From: Acanthochlamys bracteata
Lineage: Eukaryota; Streptophyta; Magnoliopsida; Pandanales; Velloziaceae
Assembly: GCA_019914995.1 (NCBI GenBank)
Contig: CM034139.1
Location: 4,504,461-4,568,460, forward strand
DNA length: 64,000 nt
Direction: 5' to 3'
Part shown: positions 36,745-46,585 of the stretch, in pieces
How the letters are laid out: each line of letters opens with the position of its first letter
Position numbering within the stretch: position 1 is the first letter of the stretch
Position numbers and translations under genes: made by a program
The notes under the pieces: model-generated
Databases searched by the model: none
The model's input: only the letters and a program-made list of their open reading frames with translations
Told to the model about the DNA's origin: nothing

Positions 36745-39328
36745 TTCTCAACAAGTCTGTTTGCTGAGATACGTATGCAAATTAATGAGATACATATAGG
36801 AGCAAAGTTTGCTTAAAGTGCAAGGAAGCTGAAGGCCATCAATCCGTCGACTTTCGGAAATTAAGAGGTAATAACTAAGCAAGTCACCGTTGACGAACAG
36901 ATGCAACATCGCAACCATTACATTTTTTATTCTAATCTAGCAATATCAAATACTAATCTACAACCAAATTGAACTATTAAAAAGAATAGACAAGTTCGAA
37001 CTAAAAGTCCGAACCATCTTTGCTTCCTTTCATTTCTGTATCTTGTAAACTTGATACATTTACAAATATTTAGCACACAATACATTGACCAGTTCCATTT
37101 TTCAATCATACGCCAAATATCCTGAATGTAAATAAGCGAATTCAGGAAAGCTTAAACCAAACTTCAAAGTTGGTGTTAGAAGCCCACAGACTTTTAATAA
37201 TTATTATTATTAAAAATTATAATTTATGCATTTCAATACTAATGATTTAGATATGCGTGATCATGTCAGTTCAAAAAAACTTTTGTTTTTGTATAAAATA
37301 GCACTGAGAAAAATAGCAGCTATTTATAATGAGTTCAGCTCAGGATATGTTTACTAACATTTCAAATTTCACTTTTTTTAAACTTATTTTTAACTTAAAA
37401 TAAATAAAAAAATTAAGATAAATTTTTTATCAAAAATATTTTTTTAAAACTAAATTTTAAAATTTATTATTAATATAAAATTAATATGAAATTTTATTTT
37501 TTATTAAATATTTTAATTTAATTTTTTAAATCCATTTTAAAAAAATTCAAGTTTACTCACTTTACTCCTCTCTAGTTAAACACGCCCTTAGAAGAAATAA
37601 AAGTCTATTTTTTCAGCTATCCAAACATGACCGAAAACAGAACTTTTTGCATGAATGAGACCTGAACATCAAATTTCTATATGGAAGAGTAGTACGACCG
37701 GTTGTCTCATCTTTAAGCGCTTCTTTGTTATTCTTTTGTACTGCAATTATTTGATCATAAACATTATTATGAGATGGAAAGTTTGAAAATGGAAGGTAGA
37801 TTTAAGAAAGAGAGAACATAAATGACTACTCTACGGAGTACCTTATTAGTTTTATTATATATGAAATATACAGAGTTGGATAATACGTTCTTTTGCAAGC
37901 TGTAACCGTCACCAGCAAACAAACAAGTTGCGAAAGGGCTGTGCAAATTGCCATTTCTATGACGACGGTGAGTGGTTGTTCTGCTGTTTGATGTATAAAT
38001 AAATCACACTTCCTCTTCTATTTTTTTAGTATTATTGTTTTATAATATTTAATTTATGAACAAGCCAAAAGCCACTAGCTTTTTAACTAAAACACTAATT
38101 ACTATTGTACTTGTTTGAAGAGTTCATTTTTACTTGAAGTGGGAAGATAGCTAAGATTGCGAAACAAACTGAACAGAGATGCTTGTGAGGATGGTAACAT
38201 CCAAGCCACCATCACTTGCCTAAGTAAGCAGTGGTTTAACGCTTCTTCATGTAGCTGTAATCAAGGTTCATTGATTCTTGGGGCAACAGCAGCACTCATG
38301 AGTTGCAACAATAACAACAATCTAATCACAGCAATAGATAACACCAAGTCACAATGCTGCAATATGGGGTTACATTGCAATTCTCGACGAATTAGAAGAG
38401 ATTCTGTGACGTAAACTGACTTCACAGCGCGAAAATGTACATACTGCAGTTGTGCGCGAAAATGTACAACCAAGTGAAGGCCTAGTTAAATTACATTCTT
38501 CAAAACTTTGATGTTGATCGTATGCTGCATTCTTTAGACGATAGTGCTCCATATCGCTTGCGCAATACAGCTTCTTGAGGTGAGGGCCGTCTTAGGCTCT
38601 TCAACTGCATTTCAGGTACAATTTTAGCTAATAAATGAGAGACTGAATATACTATCGTGTAGGTGTTCATGGTGAGCAACGGCTTTGCTAGCTCTTTTTC
38701 GGACCGGTTGTATGTGTCCTGATGAAGTTATAAAAATTGGAGATTTTTCCAACAACCGATTTCCCCCCGCACTTTGTTTGTGGATTAGGCAGTGGTAAGG
38801 TTCAAGTCAGTGGTTGAAAAATTGCTTCAATTTTTTTGGGTACTATGGTCCCTCCTACCCCCCCACTTCGTTTGTCTCTCTCAGAGAAATATTTACTGAG
38901 TGCTCTATCGGAGATTGTACCCGCTTCTTAGGGCTCATACAATCTCCGGAGGTGAACCAGAGCAGAGGGCCCTCGTCCTACGTTCTCTATCGGTAACTCG
39001 GACTCTTTCCCTCTTCCTTTCGGAGGGCTGCTCGTAGACTGTTTATCTGGTAACAATGGAAATATTGGGTATTCTCCTTGTTATAAACAAAGCTTTAGTT
39101 TTACTATAATTCTATTAAAAATTTTGAACTTCAATCTAAGCTGAATATTTAAAACTAATCTTTTATCATGTAAGATAATATCTTTTTCTATAAAATTTTA
39201 TTTCTACATAAAATTCTTAAATATATAAATAAATACTAATTTTTAATTAAAATTTAAACTTTTAATTTTTAGATAAAATATGGGTCTTAAACAGGGTTGG
39301 AGCCAATGGTATATTTATTCAGGCCAAT
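36745..39328. other. Intergenic region
   Basis: AT-rich, with a second-family MITE-like block (about 37335-37595). Two copies of GCGCGAAAATGTACA lie near 38428 and 38452. A stretch of mixed composition with an 11-bp inverted repeat follows (38820-39050). A short open frame at 38157-38414 (+) ends in a Cys-rich stretch but is not recognised. Confidence 0.45.
37335..37595. repeat. AT-rich MITE-like element (second family)
   Basis: Starts ATATGTTTACTAACATTTC and ends AGTTAAACACGCCC. The AT-rich core is shared with the block at 18062-18305 (TATTAATATAAAATTAATAT, then TTTAATTTAATTTTTTAAAT). Confidence 0.45.
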
Positions 39329-40633
39329 CAAGCTGATAATGTGTAATATGATATATTTATTATATCTTATTATTATAATAAATATTAGATTTTTATTAAA
39401 ATTCTATTCACAATATGAATTAATTTATTTTATTTTATTTTGTGAAGTATAGGTGAATAAAGAAGCAAATTATTGAAGGAATAAAATAAAAGAGCTAATT
39501 ATGGAAGGAAATATCAAGCGGCGATCTTCATTGATGCATTTGACCAATCAAATCCAGATCAAAGATTTAGCATCAAATCTAGCATCAAATATAGCAACGA
39601 ATCTACATCAAATCTAATCAGAATATCTTGAATATATCTTTTGCCTAATTTTATGGAAGGAAGTTCCACTATAAAAAGAGGTGAATGGAGAGCCAAGAAG
39701 AGCATCGAAGGAGCATCGAAGAGCCAACGAAGAGGCAACAAAGGGCCGACGGAAACCCTAGAGAGAGCCGACGGAAGACAGAAGGAAGATCAAATTAGAG
39801 ACGAAAAATTCTTCAGATTTACTTTCTTCTCTTTTCCTCATGTTTTATTTTCCATACAATATTATTGTGTGTATTAATATGAGTGGCTAATTTCTCTAAA
39901 CTGGAGTTAGGATGAACCCTAATAAGTTTAATTTATTTCTTGAATATTATGTGATGTATGGATTGTTAATTTTATGTGAGTTGTTAATTTTTGTTTGAAA
40001 AGATGTTTAAATTTTAAATTCGCATGCATGATTAGCATTGGATTTGATATCTAAATTATTATATTAATTGTGTTTGCGAGGACCAATGGAGCATAATTTA
40101 CGACTTACAGGATTAATAATTGTAGTTAATATTTACTGGACCAAAGTGAATGTAATTACATGATTCATGATTTCGCAGAACCTAATGCATTGTTAGTAAT
40201 TTCTAAATAAGGAGTTTGAATATCACTAACGATAGGTGATTTTATACTGGACCAAAGTTAAAGTCATAATTAGAAATCGTATCTAAGAACTGGACCAAGG
40301 TGTTAGATACAAGATCTTCACAATCATCATAATCTATTATCATGTTTATTTAAGGATTAAATTAGAGGCATTAGTGGTGGATTCTAAAATTCCAGTTATT
40401 TGCATACTTGTTTTCTCGATCCGTGCGTTACTTTCCGTTCTTACCTCTCGTACACTTTTGATTCGTTTTCATAAACACAACTTTTGTTACTAAAAATTTG
40501 GATTAGAGTTAACAACAATCTCTGTGGAACAAACTCATTATCTACTATACGGTAGACGACAACCGTGCACTTGCGGGATAGATTAGGATAGAATCGCTGA
40601 ATTTTTTTAATTGGTTTTATCTACATCACAAGC
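39329..40633. mobile_element. Solo LTR of a retrotransposon with 5-bp target duplication
   Basis: A 1295-bp block (39334-40628) begins TGATAATG and ends CTACATCA, so the ends are TGAT...ATCA. It is flanked by CAAGC on both sides (39329-39333 and 40629-40633), the 5-bp duplication expected of LTR integration. Inside are a promoter-like TATAAAAAG (about 39672) and a 3' portion, GTGGAACAAACTC...CCGTGCACTTGCGGG, that resembles the leader-proximal LTR region of plant Ty3/gypsy (Athila/Tat-like) elements. No internal coding region or second LTR is present. The adjacent GCCGGGGACC recalls such an element's primer-binding region, an alternative reading that the duplication argues against. Confidence 0.6.
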
Positions 40634-40862
40634 CGGGGACCAATGACTAACTTTTTTAGAGTAAGTTTTGCTTTAGACCTTATTTTCACTGTTTGATGAT
40701 TTTTCTTGGAAATACTCAAGTCTGCCATCAGTTTAATACTAGGAGTTGGTAATCCAAGAAAATTTGAAAACAGAAGGGAATGGTCCTTTTAATTTGAGTA
40801 ATACTATCTTTCATATACCAGCTTTCTAAACAAGGTCAAGTGTAGATCTACTTGACCTGGTA

Positions 40863-41425
40863 GACTCAGCTAGGGGTGGCAAAAATCGACCCGATCCGAA
40901 AACTTGATCTGAAAAGATCGAGTTCGGATCAAGCTTTAGACGGGTTTGAGTCGATTTCGGATCGACCTAAAAATGATCCGAAAATTTTAAACGGGTTCGG
41001 GACAATCCGAAAATAACCCGTTTAACTATTTATATAGTATATATTACTTTAAAATTAGAAAAAAAATAACAAAAAATTTGAATTTAATTTGTATATATAT
41101 ATTTTAATTTATCTTAATTTTAACTAATTTTTATTTAATTTATAAATTTATTAAAATTAATATTTTTTCTTTTTAAGTACATCATAATTAATAATTTTGA
41201 TATATTATTATTAAAAATTAATATTTATAATTTTTATTTAATAATTTAATTATTAAATGGGTCGATCCGAGTTTAACCCGGTTATAAATAGATTGTGTTA
41301 GGATTGACAGTTTTGATCCATATAAATAAACGGGTCGGATTAGAATTGAACATTTTTTATCCGATTATTATATGGATCGACCCAGAATCAACCCATGAAT
41401 CCATATTGCCACCCCTAGACTCAGC
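40863..41425. mobile_element. hAT-type MITE with 8-bp target duplication
   Basis: The 547-bp element (40871-41417) has perfect 12-bp terminal inverted repeats TAGGGGTGGCAA/TTGCCACCCCTA. It is flanked by identical 8-bp GACTCAGC copies (40863-40870 and 41418-41425), the hallmark of hAT transposition. Subterminal regions carry many GATCCGA/TCGATCC motifs in both orientations, likely transposase-binding clusters. There is no coding capacity, so it would need a transposase in trans. It lies 180 bp upstream of the small membrane-protein gene. Two older relatives are in this window. Confidence 0.88.
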
Positions 41426-41603
41426 CCACACGCCAAATTACAAACAAGACTCAATTCCAGGAAGCGTCAGCATCGATCATGAACAATTCTTTGAGAAGTC
41501 TTCGTTTCTATACCAAGTCTTTTAATCTCTGGTGGTATATATTAAGGCATGGAGTTCATTTGAGCTAGCTCATAGCAACAACAAGAAAAGTTAGCAAGGC
41601 ACC

Positions 41604-41976
41604 ATGGATCCTAAGCAACCAAAGAACTACGGCGTGTCAGAAGAGAATGGTGAAATCCTCGATGCGTCCTCCTCATACAATGATCAGAAACTTGCCTTTC
41701 GAACCATACAGATGCGCACGGTTGCCATTGGCGCTAACGGTGATCGGAGGTGGTATGATGATGGCTTTATTCGTGATCCTTAGGATTATGCTTGTCAATC
41801 AAACTAGAGAAGGAGGAGGAGGAGGAGGAAATGGAGAAGGAAATCAAACAACGCAAGGAAATGGACAAGGATTCGCAATCCTTTCCCGTCGCGATTCAAA
41901 CTTCTGTGCAAGATTACTCGTGAATATTCCTCCTTCTCCGATCAACCTAATCAGCACAACACATCAACCTAAGTGA
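41604..41976 (+). pseudogene. Small membrane-protein gene with apparent single-base frame change
   Basis: An ATG in strong context (CACCATGG) at 41604 opens MDPKQPKNYGVSEENGEILD and continues to MRTVAIGA. In that frame the sequence then loses sense and stops after about 60 codons. One base out, from about 41733, the frame gives LTVIGGGMMMALFVILRIML, a clear transmembrane helix. A Gly/Asn/Gln-rich segment follows, ending at TGA 41974-41976. The junction of a polar N-terminus to a helix reads naturally if one base is missing. A TATA-like TATATATTA lies near 41536. I do not recognise the family. Called a pseudogene because of the break; sequence error is the alternative. Confidence 0.5.
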
Positions 41977-44686
41977 TTATTATTGGTCGGTGGACTCAGT
42001 TCTTACGCTCGGGCAAGTTGTCCGAGTCATAGTCTATCACACATTCGTCTGGACGGCTGGGTATCTTATCTACCGATCCTTTAAAACAATATAATTTTAA
42101 AAAATAAGTTTTTATTATTGTGTTTGATTATACTTAATAATGAATCTGAAATTAAGTTTTGTATGTTATATTATTGTGTGAGCTATTGACTAGCATTCTT
42201 TATTCTTTCTTGTTTTTTAGTGATAATACATTTATATGAAGATTTTTCTCTCAAATTAATAAAAAAAATTTCTATATAATTATTATATTTTGTTGTAATT
42301 TTCAATTATTATAGTTTTATTATAAAATTTTTAATATTTTTGCTTCACTTGCTAAGCAGCGGCTCTTTTTGTGAAATTTGTTCAAAATTATTCCATTCAC
42401 TAACATCTAACAAACTCTTAGCAACAACTTGAATGACTATATACAAAACTGAACCTGATAGAATCGGGCTGCACTCTTAGTTTACCAAATCAAAGGGAAT
42501 GTATGCTGAGAACTTTTCAAGTAGACTACCAAGTGAGTTTGAGTCCTAATTAATTATCATAAGGTAATGATCAATCATTTCCGTAAGATTTTATCATGAA
42601 TAATTAATCATCTGATCATGGAATCAAGTTAGGCTATTTGATGATTAATTACTCAGTCCCCACTGTTAATTAAAGACTAGCATATAGAGCCATGGAGTTG
42701 AACTAGCTCAAAGATTAGCTACACAACGTTGAGAAAACAGCACTTGGGACTAACAGAGTCGTTCAGGGTCACATTTAGGTCCAACAATACAAATTCATTC
42801 AGATCACTAGTTAGAATAAGATATAAATAAAATTATTATTATTTTTATTGTTTTATTAGATGAGATATCATCATACTTACCAATTAGATTACAATAATCT
42901 TTGAAAGATTTCATAATATTTATTATTAATTAAATTTGTGAATCTTTTGCGACTCTGTATCGGTATATTTTTTCAAAAATTTTGAGAATTTTTACCAACT
43001 TTATCTAATGAATTTCTACTATATTTGAGTTTTTTATATAATAATTTGTGTACATATAGATAGACATCTATATCTTTCTGAATTAATATTTATTCAAAAT
43101 TTTTTCAGAAACTCTTATAATCATGTTTGTAAGATTAAATAAAAATTAATTTTGAGTCTAGAGATATATGAGTAAAATTTGAATAGAGAGTATTTTTTTA
43201 TTTTTTCTCAATAAAAGATGACTAAAAAATATATTTTGGGAAGGTGGTCTGAGAAAACAAAATGAGAGGAAAAGTAGCCTAATTGAGCAAAATACCCACG
43301 GAGGAAGGAACGGAGAAGGCGACCAAACAGTTGCAAGGGAAGCGGAAGAAAAAGTGAGAAAATTTTCTACAAAAGCGCTTTTGGGAGACCATCTTAATTC
43401 GGGCGTTTTTTAAAAAGTATTTTTTAAAGGAATTTTTGAACTTTTTAAATATATATTTTTTAATAAAATATTTATAATTATTTACAAAATTTATTTAATA
43501 ATTAAAAAAATAGAAAATTTTAATGTTATAGATATTATTAATATTTATTTTTATTTTTTTAGGTTAAAAAAATAAAACATATTTTATAAAATAGACAAAA
43601 ATATTTTTTAAAAAAAATATTTTTTATAAATATTTTCAAACGCTCTCTAAATCTACAGAATCGTCTCTTTTTAAATGTGTTTGACGGTATTTATATCACT
43701 ATTTTATTTCAAAAAACTCATATTTTTAAATAAATATTTTATCATATTCTAAAAGTTTTATTTAAAATTTTATAAATACAGATAAATTATATATTATACA
43801 ATCTTATGTATTAATATTTACCTTTTACGTGATTTGTATTTTGATTTAGTTAAAATTTTGTCATCATATTTCGAACTTATAATTTTTTATATTCAATATT
43901 AGAAATTAGACTTGAACATCTCGACGGTCACTGTACGTATATGTATCTTTAAGTTGGCATGTCATTTTATCACATATATATAATTTATTATTATTTTAAA
44001 ATTTTCAAATAATATAAATATTATTAAAAAAATTGAAATAAAATGAAAAGCTTTTTCACAGCGACTTCTTTTATGTCTACGGTACAGCGTGAACGTTATT
44101 AGCTAGACAACACTAAAAACAAGCCAATGTTCAAATAAAATATAGAGTTTCTGTCACGACTCATGCTGAAAGATTAGATATTTAACATCTCATCACACCT
44201 CAACCTCAGCAGATAATGGTTGCCAGAAAGGAGCACCACTAGAAATCAAGGGGAGGTTTTTATTTATGCATCTAGACCAACTATTCTAGAGTCAATTGCT
44301 TCCAATCACAAAGCTTGATCGTCGAAAGTGTGCGTTTGCATTATTTGCACCTACTATATTCTTTGTATGATGCACATCATCGCATATATAGGTTTTTTAA
44401 TTAAAATACCTAAAAATTTTGTTATGAAGTCCCAACTCCATCATGATGCAAATGTAAGTTGTTAACACTCTGGTGCTTCATTTGAAGAGACTGTCCAATG
44501 AAAAATAGAAAAAGTGAAGACAATAATGTATTATAAAAGAAAATAATCATTGAACACCATGTTCATTGTCTCTTGCATGAGATCTACCCAACCTAACCAA
44601 TGATGCAGACATTTCACATCTTCGCTGGAGATGAATCCACTCTAATATTTTACTACTGTTCCTTGATTCTTCATTCCCCTGGTCTT
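41977..44686. other. Intergenic region upstream of the aquaporin pair
   Basis: AT-rich, with a first-family MITE-like block (about 43395-43660) whose end reads TTTTCAAACGCTCTCT, and promoter sequence of the first TIP gene at its 3' end. No gene recognised. Confidence 0.5.
43395..43660. repeat. AT-rich MITE-like element (first family)
   Basis: Opens TTCGGGCGTTTTTTAAAAAGTA and closes AATATTTTCAAACGCTCTCT, an imperfect inverted pair around A/T-only arms. The best-preserved ends of the family in this window. Confidence 0.5.
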
Positions 44687-44694
44687 CTATATAA
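44687..44694 (+). promoter_or_regulatory. Putative TATA box of the first TIP4 gene
   Basis: CTATATAA about 87 bp before the start codon at 44781. Confidence 0.5.
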
Positions 44695-44780
44695 CACCAC
44701 CACATACTGAACAACTTTGCTCGTCACAGAAAACAAATCAAACACCCCAAGTTCTTCAGTAGGCAAGTAGTTTAGTAAAA

Positions 44781-45732
44781 ATGAGAAAGATTGCTCTCGG
44801 CAGCTGCCGTGAGGTTTCTCACCCTACGTGCCTCCTCGCCGTCTTCGCAGAGTTTGTCCTTACCTTCATCTTTGTCTTCACCGGTGTCGCTGCCGCCATG
44901 GCCTCAGGCATACTTCAACTTCATCATTTGATCTTTCATAGTTATCACATATACTACTTGAGTAAAGTTTGAGCTTCAAGTTTTATAACTGTTTCTTGTT
45001 TAATTTTACAGGGAAGATGATTGGAGGAGATGGGACAATAATGGGTCTGACAGCAGTCGCACTAGCTCACGCCTTCGTAGTTGCAATTCTCATCGGATCA
45101 GGCCTGCATCTCTCCGGCGCACACTTCAATCCTGCAGTGACACTAGGACTCGCTGCAGGCGGTCATATAACAATCATTCGTTCTGTTCTTTTCATCATCG
45201 CGCAACTGTTCAGTTCTGTGCTCGCATGCCTTCTCCTCAAATACGTCACCGGCGGAATGGTGAGATATCTTTTAGATCAAGTATTCAACATAAATTGTTT
45301 CAGTGAACAAAACAATTTATGTTTTCTCACGAACGAATGAATGTTTTGCAGGACACTCCAGTTCATACACTCGCAGCTGGTATGGGATCTTTACAAGGTG
45401 TAGTCATGGAAATTGTGCTGACCTTCTCGCTACTCTTCACTGTCTACGGCACCCTCGTTGATCAAAACAAGATTGTACCAAAAGGTTTAGGCCCACTGTT
45501 CGTCGGTCTTGTCGTCGGAGCTAACATTCTCGCCGGCGGCGCTTTTTCCAGTGCGTCAATGAATCCGGCGAGATCATTTGGGCCAGCATTAGTCAGCTGG
45601 AACTGGACTGATCATTGGATCTACTGGGTTGGCCCGCTTATCGGTGGGCCACTTGCTGGGCTGGTTTATGAGAATGTGTTTATTGTGAAGATCGATCATG
45701 AGCCTATCCCTACAGAGGAAGATGCTTTCTAA
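44781..45732 (+). CDS. TIP4: Tonoplast intrinsic protein aquaporin, TIP4 type (copy A)
   Basis: Three exons: 44781-44907, 45012-45259 and 45352-45732 (251 aa). Six membrane helices and both pore motifs are intact: NPA at 82-84 (HFNPAVTLG) and NPAR at 196-199 ([13 protein letters not shown]). The deduced aromatic/arginine filter H62, I184, A193, R199 (H-I-A-R) is typical of TIP4, as is the C-terminus YENVF...[11 protein letters not shown]. TIPs carry water and small neutral solutes such as urea or ammonia across the vacuolar membrane. The first intron seems to start with GC (CTCAG|GCATAC), at exactly the position where copy B has GCAG|GTTAAC; no GT donor nearby gives the conserved protein. Head-to-tail with copy B, 853 bp from its stop to the next start. 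Confidence 0.93.
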
Positions 45733-46447
45733 AAGCAATGATAATGCTGTTGTTTAATTTAACTATTGTTTCTATTGATATGTGATGTACTCGTGTTAAA
45801 TGCATTAATGTTGAACTACGAATTGTTTCCGTATGTTATTATTGTTTCGGAAGTTTATTTCTTAAAGCAAATGATGATTGTAGGTTTATTCTTGATAGTG
45901 CTAGTAGCTGGATTTATTAAAAATCTGTCGTGTTCATATAAACAGGCAAAACTTATGAAATACCTTCAAAAGATTTCAGCTTCATCAGAGACTGACTGAT
46001 AACTTTGAACTTCCTACTTACTGAAGTGAAAATCACTAGAGTCATGTTTTATTTATAAAAAATTTTAATTTTATTTGTCATATTTTAAGTGTCTCAACTA
46101 TTATTCAAATTTTATATATTTTTATAAAATTAAATTTTATATAATTGAAATACGGTGTAGACAAAAGATGTCCTTGTTTCTCAACTTCAAAGAAGAAATA
46201 TATCCACACAGTTAACAAGCAAAAGCGTGGCAACATGATTAACGCCCAATATTATTTGAGAAGGTCGGAGATGGACTTAAGCATCTAGCAATCTTAGAGA
46301 AATTTTTGAAAGCTTAATTTTTGCATAGCAATTGAATTACATATGTAACAAAAGAGTAAGCACCTATTACCTATTTTACTGACCGCACACTTCAGTAGTT
46401 TTTCTTTTCCCTAGTTCTACACTCCCCTCGATGCTTCTGTCTCTATG

Positions 46448-46456
46448 TATATATAA
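46448..46456 (+). promoter_or_regulatory. Putative TATA box of the second TIP4 gene
   Basis: TATATATAA about 130 bp before the start codon at 46586. Confidence 0.45.
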
Positions 46457-46585
46457 CTCCAGTAACACCGACGCATGAGCAGAAAACCTTCTCATCTAAG
46501 ATAATTAAACAAAAAGCTCAGAAAAGACCCGGTGTAGTCAATCAATTTTACCGTGGAAAATTTGCGCTTATCAAAACTCAAAGTA

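Noticed and set aside
38157..38414. 85-codon Cys-rich frame
   Set aside because: A Cys-containing run alone is not enough to call a secreted peptide: there is no signal peptide and no conserved spacing that I recognise.
40629..40641. GCCGGGGACC as a retrotransposon primer-binding site
   Set aside because: It resembles the region after gypsy LTRs, but the flanking CAAGC duplication and absence of internal element sequence fit a solo LTR better.
45766..45999. Hydrophobic 77-codon frame after TIP4-A
   Set aside because: Sits in the 3' UTR of TIP4-A; hydrophobic codons reflect T-rich sequence.
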